Part shown: one piece after another, positions 11,640 through 23,859 of the stretch
Numbering within the stretch: the stretch's first letter is position 1
Layout: each line of letters starts with the position of its first letter
Origin: Welwitschia mirabilis
Taxonomy: Eukaryota; Gnetophyta; Gnetopsida; Welwitschiales
Assembly (NCBI GenBank): GCA_051453625.1
Contig: JBOZIK010000001.1
Location: forward strand, 147,365,673 to 147,412,512
Reading direction: 5' to 3'
Length of the DNA stretch: 46,840 nucleotides
Notes under the pieces: model-generated
Told to the model about the DNA's origin: nothing
Database searches by the model: none
What the model saw: only the letters and a program-made list of their open reading frames with translations
Made by a program: the position numbers and the translations under genes

Positions 11640-13216
11640 TCCTGCTTCCTAGTCTTTCATGCTGGTTGACTGATCACATCTAGTCGATCGAGTCATAGAT
11701 ATAGTTTACCATTTTGTAATCAGCCAAAGAATGACAAGATAAGTCCTAGTTCATTTCTAAGATAAAGAAAGTATCAAAATTTAGGTTTTTGATAAAAATA
11801 TCTATCAGTTGTTGATCTATACTCCCAAAGTTCATAGAAATATTTTCTTTTTCTATTTGATCTCTTAAAAAATGATGCCTTATTAAATATGTTTGGTTCT
11901 TGAGTGTTGAACAATTCTTTTAGAGATGTTTATTACATTAGTATTATCACAAAAGATAGGAACTTATTCAAAATTAACACCAAAATGATTTAGCATTTCT
12001 TTCATTCATAATAGATGAACACAACAACTACCTACTATGATATATTTTTCTTTTGAAGTTGAAAGAGAGATTGAATTTTATTTCTTACTTGTTCATCTTA
12101 CTAAGAATGAATCTAATAGAAAACAATTTCCACTTATGCTCTTTCTATTATCCTTAGAACCAGTCTAATCTACTCACTAAAACCTGTAAGCTCAAATGAT
12201 ATCTTTGTAGGATACCATAGACCATAATTACATGTACCTTTTACATACCTAATTATTCTTTTTACTTCTTATAAATGTGATTCTTTTGGTTGGGATTGAT
12301 ACCTTGCACATACTCTAATACTAAACATAATGTCTGATCTACTTGTAGTTAAATATAATAAACTTCCAATCATATTCTTATAAAGTTTTTGATCTACTGA
12401 TTTTTCATTCTCATCCACACTCACTTTACAAGATGTTAACATAAGAGTATCAATATCTTTACATTTCTTAACTCAAAACATTTGATTAAATCTCTTACAT
12501 ATTTAGATTGAAAAATAAATATTCCATCTTTTAATTACTTAATCTTTAGTCCAAAAAACATTTTTGCTTCTTTAAACATACTCATTTCAAAATGTGTTGT
12601 TATAATAGTTGCAACTTATTTGACAACCTTTTATTTGAGGCACCAAATATGATATCATCTATATATATTTGTATAATAATAAAATCCTTTCTTAAGTTCT
12701 TCATAAATAAGGTTTTATCTATTATTCCACAAATATATCCATTATTATTTATAAAAGTGGCTAGTTTCTCATACCAAGCTCTTGGATCTTGCTTTAATTC
12801 ATATAAGGCTTTTTCAAGCCTATAAACATGATCAATTTTGTAAGGATTAATAAACCCTTATGGTTGTTCTATATAAACTTCTTTAATTAAGGTACTATTT
12901 AAAAAGACACTCTTAACATCCATTTGATATGTTTTAAAATTTTTAAAGGATATATTAAACAAAAACATTCTAATGCTATCTAGCCTTATAATAGGAGAAA
13001 AAGTATCACCTACATCAATCCCTTCTATCTAGTTGTAGCCTTGTGCTATAAGTCTTACCTTGTTTTTAATGACATTGTTTTATTCATTACATTTGTTTTA
13101 AAAAATATACTTAGCCTTAATGATATTTTTATCTTTCGGCCTTTCTACAAGTCTTCAAAATCTTTTCTCTTGAACTATTATAGTTCATCTTGCATTGTAT
13201 CATCCATTCCTTATAA
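11640..13216 (-). pseudogene. Decayed copia reverse transcriptase and RNase H
   Basis: This segment would copy element RNA into DNA. On the minus strand, going left from the gap at 13216, one reads a decayed N-terminal RT region, then MDVKSVFLN (near 12923), VYIEQP, YRLEKALYELKQDPRAWYEK and the catalytic box YIDDIIFG (YIDD at 12665-12654, both Asp intact). RNase H follows, with VGSCCVHLLWMKEM near 12030 and PIFCDNTNVINISK near 11963-11925, then VQHSRTKHI. These are close to plant copia consensus. Several in-frame stops and frameshifts occur, for example just after RTKHI, so no enzyme can be made. The start of the RT is lost in the gap 13217-14109. Confidence 0.9.
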
Positions 13217-14109
13217 NNNNNNNNNNNNNNNNNNNNNNNNNNNNNNNNNNNNNNNNNNNNNNNNNNNNNNNNNNNNNNNNNNNNNNNNNNNNNNNNNNNN
13301 NNNNNNNNNNNNNNNNNNNNNNNNNNNNNNNNNNNNNNNNNNNNNNNNNNNNNNNNNNNNNNNNNNNNNNNNNNNNNNNNNNNNNNNNNNNNNNNNNNNN
13401 NNNNNNNNNNNNNNNNNNNNNNNNNNNNNNNNNNNNNNNNNNNNNNNNNNNNNNNNNNNNNNNNNNNNNNNNNNNNNNNNNNNNNNNNNNNNNNNNNNNN
13501 NNNNNNNNNNNNNNNNNNNNNNNNNNNNNNNNNNNNNNNNNNNNNNNNNNNNNNNNNNNNNNNNNNNNNNNNNNNNNNNNNNNNNNNNNNNNNNNNNNNN
13601 NNNNNNNNNNNNNNNNNNNNNNNNNNNNNNNNNNNNNNNNNNNNNNNNNNNNNNNNNNNNNNNNNNNNNNNNNNNNNNNNNNNNNNNNNNNNNNNNNNNN
13701 NNNNNNNNNNNNNNNNNNNNNNNNNNNNNNNNNNNNNNNNNNNNNNNNNNNNNNNNNNNNNNNNNNNNNNNNNNNNNNNNNNNNNNNNNNNNNNNNNNNN
13801 NNNNNNNNNNNNNNNNNNNNNNNNNNNNNNNNNNNNNNNNNNNNNNNNNNNNNNNNNNNNNNNNNNNNNNNNNNNNNNNNNNNNNNNNNNNNNNNNNNNN
13901 NNNNNNNNNNNNNNNNNNNNNNNNNNNNNNNNNNNNNNNNNNNNNNNNNNNNNNNNNNNNNNNNNNNNNNNNNNNNNNNNNNNNNNNNNNNNNNNNNNNN
14001 NNNNNNNNNNNNNNNNNNNNNNNNNNNNNNNNNNNNNNNNNNNNNNNNNNNNNNNNNNNNNNNNNNNNNNNNNNNNNNNNNNNNNNNNNNNNNNNNNNNN
14101 NNNNNNNNN
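13217..14109. other. Assembly gap (893 N) within copia pol
   Basis: The gap lies between the integrase and RT parts of the nested copia. It should contain the integrase C-terminal part and the RT start, if they were not deleted. No sequence is given, so open frames across it are meaningless. Confidence 0.95.
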
Positions 14110-14700
14110 CTATGCTAGTAGCCTTAGCCCAAAATAATTGAGGAACCTCCTTATCATTTAACATAGTTCATGCCATTTCTTAAAGGACTTTGTTCTTTCT
14201 TTTAGCTATATCATTTTTTGTGGCATTTTTAGGGCTGAAAATTGATGGTCAATTTCATTATCAATGCAATATCTCTTTAAAAAATGATTTTCAAGTTCAC
14301 CACCATGATCAACTCTTATTTTCTTTATGGTATACCCTTTCTCATTTTGAATCTTGTTGCATACCTTAATCTAATATTTGTATGTTTTATATTTATTTGA
14401 TAGGAAAGCAACCCAAGTATATCTAGTAAATTCATTAACCCTAGTAAGAAAAAAAATGTCTATCACCTAGAACTTAAGTTTGAGTGGGCCTACCAAGTCC
14501 ATATGAATAGGATCTAATGGCATAGTTGTGGAAGCTTGGTTTTTACATTTATATGAAGTTCTTATTTTTTTACCCTTTTGGCATGCATTACATAAATCCT
14601 ATTTTTCTACATTTATCTTAGTGATACCTTTCACAATATTTTTATGAATAATCATTTTCAATTGATAATAATTAACATAACCTAATTGTTTATTCCAAAG
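14110..14700 (-). pseudogene. Decayed copia integrase
   Basis: Integrase joins element DNA to the host chromosome. Minus-strand reading from about 14600 gives the zinc-finger end CNACQKGKK, then PIHMDLVGPLKL with the first catalytic Asp (14497-14499). RVDHGGELENHFLKRYC follows with the second Asp (14308-14310), then the region of the third acidic residue. There the usual VERKN is read as AKRKN, so the catalytic Glu has become Lys (codon at 14201-14203). The segment ends with TMLNDKEVPQLFWAKA beside the gap. Stops are present, for example before EMA near 14180. Recognition is strong, from order and motifs; loss of function is seen directly. Confidence 0.88.
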
Positions 14701-14716
14701 CTCTTTATCAGCAACA

Positions 14717-15300
14717 TTAAAAAAAATAACATGATAAAAATGCTTGATCTATGATATAAACATTGTCTACTCTATTTGCTATAAGGATAACATTATTTGA
14801 TTTTCCATGCAAAATTTGATATTTTAACTTATTAAAAAATACCTTGTGACCTTTATTACATATATGGCTAATACTTAATAAATTGTGCTTTAAACTATTC
14901 ACATACAAAACTTCATTAATTTTAGGAAGGTTACCTCCACCGATGCTTCTGATACATTCTATTTTTACTCTTCCATTATTAGTAAAAGTCACTTCTCCTT
15001 CATCAATGTTACTTAATTACTTGAATTTAGATTTATCTCTTGTCGTATGTCTTGAGCACCCACTATTCAAATACCAGCNNNNNNNNNNNNNNNNNNNNNN
15101 NNNNNNNNNNNNNNNNNNNNNNNNNNNNNNNNNNNNNNNNNNNNNNNNNNNNNNNNNNNNNNNNNNNNNNNNNNNNNNAAAAGTCACTTCTCCTTCATCA
15201 ATGTTACTTAATTAATTGAATTTAGATTTATCTCTTGTCATATGTCTTGAGCACCTACTATTCAAATACCAGCTACTATTTGAGACCTTAAAAGCTATCT
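14717..15300 (-). pseudogene. Decayed copia protease and pre-integrase region
   Basis: The longest open stretch (14992-14717) reads as the region between protease and integrase, with YVNSLKHNLLSISHICNKGH close to the plant copia consensus LKHNLLSISQLCDKGY. Upstream, near 15075-15040 and again at about 15275-15240 because of the duplicated gap flanks, comes WYLNSGCSRH. The plant copia protease motif is D-S/T-G, so here the catalytic Asp is Asn; the second copy reads NSR. The 100-N gap at 15079-15178 is flanked by the same 95 or so bases on both sides, so the gene is probably continuous here. It is inactive as seen. Confidence 0.8.
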
Positions 15301-16033
15301 AAATTAAGAGACTTTTAAGATCACTATCTTTCATCAACTTAGTCCTTTTAAACTTATGTGATATACTTACTTTTGGAATAAATTTAAAAGGGAAAAAAAC
15401 TGACTCAAGTTAAAAACAACATTAACTTTCTAGCATTGCCAAAAAGTTTTGAGTATCCTATCTTTCCACAAAAATTACAAGTAACTTTTAAGATAAACTT
15501 ACTTTGCCAAATTACCTAATTTTGCTGAATTTATAGTTTGTGGGAGATAAAGCTAATACCTAAATTATTACTAGCAAGTTTTTAAATTCCAAGCATTTTA
15601 ATTACATTTCCTCCTTTTCTTTAGTGAGAGACTTTATAATATTATTTATATCATTTATTCTCTTTGCTAGCTTTTAACAATCTAAGTATAGTTCTTGATA
15701 GGTATCTTCTAACTCATCTTGTTCTTCATTAATCACATTGAAATCATCATGCTCTAATGTATTAGGTAAGTTCTTTAGAGGAGGCACAATTACCATGAAA
15801 GATAGTCTTATATCTTCATCAAATTCTTGACCTGATCTATTATCACTTTCTCATGAATTCTTTGCATATTCATAGTTCACAATCTTCTTGAAAATATATC
15901 CACATACTATCCAAAATATAGCAATAAGAGTTCAGGTTTCTAAGAAAGGCACAGTTGAAAAATCAATAGAGTGATTACACATTTTGGCTTTTAGAGTATA
16001 GCTTGGTTAAAATTTTAATATGGATTTAACTTA
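15300..16033 (-). pseudogene. Shortened, decayed copia gag
   Basis: On the minus strand, about 15830-15640 gives an acidic and coiled region (EHDDFNVINEEQDELEDTY, then DINNIIKSLTKEKEEM), typical of the C-terminal half of plant copia gag. The same kind of segment occurs at 32860-33010 in the plus-strand gag-only element. Between the primer site at 16034 and 15850 there is room for only about 60 codons, so most of the N-terminal gag domain is missing. A weak trace of the initial WKTRM-like region may be near 15920. Several stops interrupt it. The internal deletion is inferred from spacing. Confidence 0.6.
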
Positions 16034-16045
16034 ACTCTGATACGA
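16034..16045 (-). other. Primer binding site (tRNA-iMet type) of the nested copia
   Basis: The plus strand reads ACTCTGATACGA, which is GCTCTGATACCA with two changes, two bases inside the 5' LTR end. The reverse reads as TGGTATCAGAGC, the common copia primer site complementary to initiator tRNA-Met. Confidence 0.85.
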
Positions 16046-16354
16046 AATGTAGGGATTGAGAACACTAGAGGGAGGATGAATAGGTTCTTAAAACTATTCA
16101 AATAAACTCATGATAAAAACTTACTTTAAAAAGATCACTAGAAAACTTGTGCATAAAAACTAAAAGCATTCAAAAAAATGAAAATAATAGAAAGCATAAA
16201 AATACCGATCAGATGCATATAAGTTTTATAGTGCTTTGAGAAACCTCCTACTTCACTCTCAATTATCAACTTATTACCAAGCCTAATTCGGATCTCCATT
16301 AACTCTTCTAGGTATTGCAAGTTCATTTATAACCTTTACACATAGACTTTTACA

Positions 16355-16494
16355 AGCTAGGTCTCAACAGTTTTAAATGGACTTTTTTAGGTTAAGTCTC
16401 AACATTTTAAAATAAACTTTTATAGACTGAGTCTTAATTTTTTTATATAAACTTTTCTAGGCTAAGTCTCAACCTTTATAAAATATGATAGTGA
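16355..16494 (-). repeat. 35-bp-period repeat in the 5' LTR (four units)
   Basis: Blocks related to GGCTAAGTCT start at 16355, 16390, 16425 and 16460, exactly 35 apart and at the same place in the LTR as the array at 10176-10315. It lies downstream of the TATA-like box in the sense of transcription, so it is probably in R/U5. Confidence 0.85.
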
Positions 16495-16687
16495 TGATAG
16501 TAGTGGAGCTCTTCTCTTATAAATAATACAAACTATGAATAATGAAGGACAAAGATCTTACCTCGTATGCAAAAATACAACAAATTTTGGCTCATACTTG
16601 GTCAAGAATATAATGCCAAGATAGTACAATGATAAATCACAAGTTTTAATGATTTGGCTAAAGGTCGTTTAGTGATTTTTCTCTTGG

Positions 16688-16696
16688 ATATTTATA
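16688..16696 (-). promoter_or_regulatory. Candidate LTR TATA box
   Basis: The minus strand reads TATAAATAT. The equivalent place in the other LTR (10553-10561) reads TATAAATAG, and in the partial LTR (102-110) TATAAATAC. Conservation at the same LTR position in three copies supports a promoter role for the family. These copies are old and probably silent. Confidence 0.55.
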
Positions 16697-17811
16697 ATGA
16701 AAGGCTTTTAGAGTTATTACAAATAAAAATGTAGTTCTAGTGTCTAGAAAATGGCTACATATTGGATATAAAACTTCCATGTCCATTCTAGTCAGTTGAT
16801 GTGTTAAACATCTAAGCGATTCATCCTAGTACCATAACTTAAAGAGGTTGCTCAAGTAAACTATTCAGTCATCCTAGTTTCTTATAGATCCATGTCTAGT
16901 TAACCCCTTAGGAACTAGTCAATTACTCATATGGTCATCCGCATATCTATCTGGTCACTCGCTTAATCTTGATAACATCCATTTTAGTTTTTTGCATCAG
17001 GTTTNNNNNNNNNNNNNNNNNNNNNNNNNNNNNNNNNNNNNNNNNNNNNNNNNNNNNNNNNNNNNNNNNNNNNNNNNNNNNNNNNNNNNNNNNNNNNNNN
17101 NNNNNNNNNNNNNNNNNNNNNNNNNNNNNNNNNNNNNNNNNNNNNNNNNNNNNNNNNNNNNNNNNNNNNNNNNNNNNNNNNNNNNNNNNNNNNNNNNNNN
17201 NNNNNNNNNNNNNNNNNNNNNNNNNNNNNNNNNNNNNNNNNNNNNNNNNNNNNNNNNNNNNNNNNNNNNNNNNNNNNNNNNNNNNNNNNNNNNNNNNNNN
17301 NNNNNNNNNNNNNNNNNNNNNNNNNNNNNNNNNNNNNNNNNNNNNNNNNNNNNNNNNNNNNNNNNNNNNNNNNNNNNNNNNNNNNNNNNNNNNNNNNNNN
17401 NNNNNNNNNNNNNNNNNNNNNNNNNNNNNNNNNNNNNNNNNNNNNNNNNNNNNNNNNNNNNNNNNNNNNNNNNNNNNNNNNNNNNNNNNNNNNNNNNNNN
17501 NNNNNNNNNNNNNNNNNNNNNNNNNNNNNNNNNNNNNNNNNNNNNNNNNNNNNNNNNNNNNNNNNNNNNNNNNNNNNNNNNNNNNNNNNNNNNNNNNNNN
17601 NNNNNNNNNNNNNNNNNNNNNNNNNNNNNNNNNNNNNNNNNNNNNNNNNNNNNNNNNNNNNNNNNNNNNNNNNNNNNNNNNNNNNNNNNNNNNNNNNNNN
17701 NNNNNNNNNNNNNNNNNNNNNNNNNNNNNNNNNNNNNNNNNNNNNNNNNNNNNNNNNNNNNNNNNNNNNNNNAACATTAGTTTGACATCAGGGGTAATAC
17801 ATAATCTAACA

Positions 17812-17888
17812 TGATGTTATTATAGTAACCTATCTACATAATAACATAAAATATTTGATAAGTGAAATCATCAAAACTAGATTTTTCA
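17812..17888 (-). repeat. Remainder of the split SIRE-like 5' LTR, starting with TSD copy TGATG
   Basis: TGATG at 17812-17816 is the right target duplication. The following bases (ACATAAAATATTTGATAAGT and on to GATTTTTCA at 17888) continue the alignment with 3026-3096 exactly where 9867 left off. Confidence 0.82.
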
Positions 17889-19830
17889 ATAGTTTATTTA
17901 TGGGTTTCTTTCTCATCTATAAATGATATGACTTAGGTATTATTAATTTTACAATCATTAATTCTTTTAGAGCTTTCAAGACTTGTAGATTTATGGAATG
18001 TTGAAAGATCATATTATTTCTATTATTTAAGAACCCTGATGATTTGAGAATTGGTTTGGGTTACTTATTGGAAAATTTATTAAGATTTCCCTTAGTTTTA
18101 TTTATTGTTTCTTTCAAAAAATACAAAGGGGCTTCAGACATTTTGAAAGAGATTTAGATAGAATCTTTTAAATACCTTTATATGGTATTTTCTAAGGAAG
18201 GTAATGAGATGGAGGGTATTAGTTAAATATTAAAGAATTTATAAAAGAACATAAAGGGTAAGGAGTATGAGGTATGATGGAAGGCATGGGATCAAACATC
18301 CTTTATTTAAAATAAGTATTTTTAGACTTAAGATTATAAATAGGTTAATCTAAGCATTGTGATTTACCTAGTATTAAAAGAATGGTACTAGTTTTATTTA
18401 AGGTAATTTTTGAAAGATCAAAAATAAACACCTATAATTTGTTTAAGTTAAATGTGATTTTAAAATTTATAGGAGTTTTCATAGTTTTCATAAGTAAGTT
18501 ATAATTTAGAAGGTACTTCAAATGTATTACATGTAGAACTCATGATGAGTTTTAAAAAATGATTACAAAATTAATTATAAGAGTACATTTTCCTAACTTT
18601 TTGAAATTTTAGACAAGACTTGATATATAAAAATTTTTTAGAGAGGTGAAATAGGGTTTTGTATAAAATGTAAGAGTGTTCTAAGAAGAAAGGCTAGTAG
18701 TGATAGTTATGAGAGTTAATGATGCTAGTTGTTTAAGATAAGATAGTTTGAAAAAGAAGAGATTTTATTTTTAGATCTACATAAAATGTTTAAGGTTATG
18801 GGACCTCAGAAAACATTGACAAAAAATAGAATCAATCATAACTTTAAAAAATAAAAACTAGAAAAATAAACCTTAAACATTACTTTTTTAAAATTTTAAT
18901 AGTAGGAATAAAAATAGAATTGAATTAAAAATTACAAAAAAGAAACATATAGAACACAAAACACAAAAAAATGTTAGAGTTTAGTTCTTCCTCTATTATA
19001 ATCTCAGTTTTAGTTGTATCCTATAGAGCAGTAATTAAATCTATAACATAAAATATCAAAGAGAAAAATATAATTTACATTAGAAGAGAAAAACTAAATA
19101 AAAAATTAAAAAACATGGACCAGATTAGATTTCATTAAAAGAGGATTAATACCCAAAACTGAAAATAAAGAAATAAATACACAAAAGAAAAATAAAAGAA
19201 CTATTTTAGGTCTTGCTAGAAAAAGAACCAATAGTTACCATAAGAAAAATAAAAAGTAACTCAAAATTTCAAGAATAAAAATCATGCATTCTTGAAAATT
19301 TATTATGTCAATATCTCTAGTAATTATACCAAAATCATAAAGTAGATGACCAAATATAAACTAGATAATAACCTAGTATTATTTCTCATAAGAATATATA
19401 TTTAGTAACTTAACAAAAGTAACATAAGAATCATAACTTGTAATGAGAATTAAAAAAATAAAAAAACATAAAATCATAAGTTGACATTTATAAAGTAATA
19501 TTTTATTAATGGCATAAGGGAACAAATGTGTTTCGAAGATATAGTTAATTCATCCACTACTCCAACTTCATCCTAATGAGTCTTATATTTATAAAACACA
19601 AATTAAAATGATCAAGTCATTAAGAAATAGGAATGGAGGCACAATCTCATTTACCACATGAGTGTTAATGAGTTACTAAGTCCCCCTGATCTTTTATAGT
19701 GCTTCATAATCATGAAAGATATAAATGGTTATGCATGACATTCATAAAATAATAATGACTACATATCATAGAAGTAACCTCAAGAAACTCATTAAATAAT
19801 GAAATACCTTGATAATTAAGTAGTCTCACC

Positions 19831-19960
19831 TAAAAATTGCTAGTACTAAATTAATGTGCATTAATAATAAAAGAATGAATAACTACATAAATAAACAAGC
19901 GCTAGCTTCATTTAAATATTGCTAATACCAAATTAATGCACATTAACAATGAAAGTATGA
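19831..19960. repeat. Imperfect direct repeat, 82-bp spacing
   Basis: ATTGCTAGTACTAAATTAAT at 19836 recurs as ATTGCTAATACCAAATTAAT at 19918, and similarity continues for about 43 bases in each copy. The changes are mostly transitions. It is an old local duplication. Confidence 0.7.
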
Positions 19961-22900
19961 AAAGAAGATCTTGTATTAGAGTTTGATATATACATTACAT
20001 TAATAAAGATAGATGAAATGAGTGGATTCTTTAATTATATTTCAAACAAATATGCCTCCAAATAAGGTGATTAGAATGCCATAATTTCCTAGTATTATAA
20101 CTTATTCCACCATATTTTGCTAATTAAAAGATCCATTACAATGGAAATTAAAGGACTTTCTATAGATAAGGGAAGGATTGTAGAGCTTTAACATGATGTG
20201 CTTGGTGGACAATTGCATAAGGGCTATTACACTTAATTAGTTACTTAAGGAGGAAGACAAATATTTGGCATGTAGTCTTAAAAGAGGATTCTTTATCTTC
20301 TAGTATAATAAAGATGGTAACATGTCCTTTGACTAATGATGAATTTGCAAATAGATATCATGTTATTTCTCTTTTATGTAATCATCCTCATTATTACCAC
20401 ATGTTACTATGACATGTTATTTTATACTTCCACCATGTATCATTAAAGTTAAAGGTTGACTCTAATTTACCATTTTATTAAGCTCATAAGTGTAAAATGA
20501 TAAGCTTCCTAAAAATGTACAAGAACATGAGACTAAAGTTAGCCTACCTTAAAAGATTGGTGACATCAATGGTTCTAGATTAGGGCACTGACATTGTTTG
20601 CTAGAATTTCTTTAGTTTATGTAAGGTTCTCTAGAAGATAGTAATAAACCTAATTATGTTACAAAGAAATTCATAATTACATTAAATATAATAGAAAATG
20701 TAAAAGACATCATTTTATAATAAAGTGATCAGTCTAATATCTTTCTCTAAGTAAAATTAAATGCTTATATTTGCTCGGGATGTTAGTTTTTACATGTAAA
20801 CATAAGCCTATAAATTAGAAAATATTAATAGCTTAGGCTTATAAAGTAGTTAAATGCATGATCCTACTTTTTTAGTTAGTGATCCCTTCATTTTATGGTA
20901 TGCATTACTAAAAGATCCATTTGTAACTTCATTTGAACCACAATTATAAGCAACATACCATGGATAGGATGATTAACTATTAACAGTATAGAACCTTTTT
21001 TTTTTTTAAGTGAAGGTTTGGATACAAATTGTTATTTATTTATTTTTGACCTTTTTTCTTTTATAATGACATTATTTAAGGTATTATTTGATAGTGAGAA
21101 AGATAACTAGAAGTAGATAGACTCTCAATCCTAACTTTTATTATTTAAGGTTCACCTATAAAGATTTTTAAGACATAATAAGATAGTTCATATTTAGTTT
21201 AGCTAACTACTACTATTTATATTATTTTGGAACCATTTCTTAGAAAGAATTAATAACCTTCAATCTTGGAATAGGATTAGAATCTAAACCTTTTTAAGTA
21301 AGCATTTGAATTTCCTACACATTTTTGCTTTTCTATAATGTTGGTTATAAAATTTGATTTATAGTTAGCTTTTCATTTCATGGATTAGTAGATTAAGTTT
21401 TAATATCATAATTTTCTTTTAGAAATGATTACAGTCAATGAGTAATCATGAAGTGGATGGTATGACATGGAAAAAGATCCCAACAATGAAATAGAATAGC
21501 TATAGTTATAGGTGACTCTAGGAATGCCTAGAAAACATCTTTGTTGAGGTATATGAGGATGGAAATGCAGGGGATAGGTATGCATGTTTCATTGAATGGA
21601 TGCCAATGAAGGAAAACTAATAAATACTAATAATAATATGAATAATGAAGTATGCATACATTGGATGAAATTAGTGAGTGTCTAGTGAACATTGAATAAG
21701 TAAAAGAAGGATGTTTAATGAGGAGTTGCATATTAGTTTCTACCTTTAGTTTTTGAAATTCTATTTCCTATAATTTTATTCTCATAAATTTTCATTTCTA
21801 AATTTATAATTTTTGCTTAAGGTATTTTTGTCACATTGCATTACATTGTAGTTAATTCAGTGACATGTGGAAATAACTTATATTATCAATTATCACATCT
21901 TTATTTATATGTTTATTACTATGTGATAAATTGAATTCTATTCCATCACTCGTATTTTGTAACATTATGTATTTGACATTTCTTTTCAATAAGTCTACAT
22001 ATTTATTCTCTAATGAATTTTAAATTTCATTCATTATAATTCTATCATGTTTTTTTGCAAGAAGTTTAATTTTAGTCATAATGCAATAAAGCTATCATAG
22101 TCATATCGACCAACAAGAGGATAGAAAAAGCATTTATTTAATTTTTTAGTATTAATTCTTGCATTTTTCATTCTAATTTCCAACTTAATTTTCCTATTTT
22201 AGATCACAATAGCATTTAGATTTATTCAAGATTCAAGTTTTGCATTTTGATTTTATTTTCATAAGCTCTAAATGGTATTTTAAATATTATTAAACCTCTT
22301 TTTAGTTTTCTACTAAAAGAATTACTAGACATGTAAAATAATTAGGATAAAGGAGAAGAGACTATAAAATAAATTCCTTCATTAAATGGTAGGTTTAAAT
22401 AAGTAACCTAACTCCTCTGTTCATTCCTATTTCAAAAAGAGTGCTTTCTTAGAAAATTTTTTAAGTAGAATATTTCACGTACAAAACAATTTACTATTCT
22501 AAATAATTTTACTTTATATTTTAAATTTTAAGAAGTTATTTATTTTCCATTTATTAGTATACTTAGAAGTGTGCTAGAAATCCTATGAAAATAAAAACTT
22601 CATTTAAAACCTAAAAGCTAATACATAAAAATAAAAAATCTTCATGGATTAAAAATCAATTGTCTAAACATTTACAATACATCACTATCAACCTAGCATA
22701 AAAGAAGCCTATCTTATTACATTTATATATGAGACCTAATACTCCATAGAGTTCATTACAAATTGAGAATCTATTAGAGCTAGAAATTCCAGCATATCCT
22801 TTTCAGTATAACCTAGTTGAATAATTAAATAATAAAAACTGCTATCTTAATACCAATTCATAAGTTCTATATAAAGTACTTAATCCTCTATTAAACTTAG

Positions 22901-23759
22901 AGGAAATAACTATAAAAACATTAAAATCAAAATTTCCATGATTTACCACATTAGAGTAAGGATGGATTTATAGACTAATGCTATCACTTTAAAAAGAGTA
23001 ATAGGAAAAATTCATACAATAAGCCTAAATGGCCATTCACACTTAGTTCTATTGCATTCTCCCAAGGGATTTTCATATGTGATAGAACTGATCTAACAAC
23101 AAATACAATAAGAAATAGAAAGGAGAAAGAGGATAATAGAGGAATTCTTATAGAATACTATGCTTACAACTAGCTAATAACCTGCCACATCCATAGTAAT
23201 TTAGGTTTAAGGAATTAAAAACATGTTTGTAAAAGTAGTGGTTTAGGTGGATAATTCCAATTTGATTAAGAGAAAGAATTCTAAATATACCCTAGAAAAT
23301 TTTAATATTACACCTAAACATACCCATACCTTTCCTTGAACTGTATGTCCTATGTCCTCATTTCAATCAATCAGACTACTAATAATAATAGTTAATCCAA
23401 TGTATATAAAAACTAGTAATAAATTATAATACTAATGTATTTAAACTCTATGATAGAAATCATCCCAATTTTACCAACAGCCAGTTAGAATCCCATAATT
23501 CCAATTAGGTATCCTGGAAAACTACTATCTAACATAGAGTGCAATTTAGCTTTGCAAAACCAACTAAAATCACTCCTATTACTATATAATGGTTTGAAAA
23601 TTTTGGAACTATAATGAACCTAAGAAATTCAAATCAAACTAAACCTACACTAAAGGATTTGAATTTTTAATGAGGACAAATTCATGATGCATCTTTAATA
23701 AATTAGAAATATATAACATAGAGAAAAGTCCATAACACCTTTAATTAAGTGTGAAAACA

Positions 23760-23859
23760 NNNNNNNNNNNNNNNNNNNNNNNNNNNNNNNNNNNNNNNNN
23801 NNNNNNNNNNNNNNNNNNNNNNNNNNNNNNNNNNNNNNNNNNNNNNNNNNNNNNNNNNN
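23760..23859. other. 100-N gap, no duplicated flanks seen
   Basis: Unlike the other gaps of exactly 100 bases, the sequences on its two sides are not similar. The size is probably a placeholder. Confidence 0.8.

Larger units (their letters stand above)
9868..17811 (-). mobile_element. Near full-length Ty1/copia element nested in the SIRE-like LTR
   Basis: The element has LTRs at 9868-11186 (3') and 16048-17811 (5'), a polypurine tract next to the 3' LTR, a primer site next to the 5' LTR and a perfect TGATG duplication. Reading on the minus strand from the right, the order is gag remnant, protease, pre-integrase, integrase, reverse transcriptase, RNase H. That is copia order, with integrase before RT. 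Gaps at 13217-14109, 15079-15178 and 17005-17772 interrupt it. All parts carry stops or frameshifts, and the two LTRs differ at very roughly 12-15 percent of positions by eye, so it is long dead. Confidence 0.9.
16048..17811 (-). repeat. 5' LTR of the nested copia element
   Basis: It matches 9868-11186 on both sides of a 768-N gap (17005-17772). The matching part of the other LTR between the same flanks (10867-11146) is only 280 bases, so the gap size is probably overestimated or hides an insertion. It carries the 35-bp repeat (16355-16494) and a reversed TATA-like box at 16688-16696. Confidence 0.85.
1725..17888 (-). mobile_element. Old SIRE-like Ty1/copia LTR element, gag only recognisable, carrying a nested insertion
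   Basis: Two long direct repeats bound this element: 1725-3096 on the left, and 8396-9867 continuing at 17812-17888 on the right. The right copy is split by the copia element at 9868-17811. The gag between them is read on the minus strand, so the right LTR is the 5' LTR. Flanking bases ATAGG (1720-1724) and ATAGT (17889-17893) may be a target duplication with one mismatch. A gag with UBN2-like and zinc-knuckle parts is visible, but I find no reverse transcriptase or integrase in 3097-6580. It is either a deletion derivative or a gag-only element. The SIRE-like label rests on gag features and is inference. Confidence 0.65.

Noticed and set aside
13041-14164. Long open frames at 13041-14164 on both strands
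   Set aside because: They consist mostly of the 893-N gap. The sequenced ends are parts of copia RT and integrase on the minus strand.
16947-17814. Open frames of 260-280 codons on both strands
   Set aside because: They cross the 768-N gap in the copia 5' LTR and have no real coding content.
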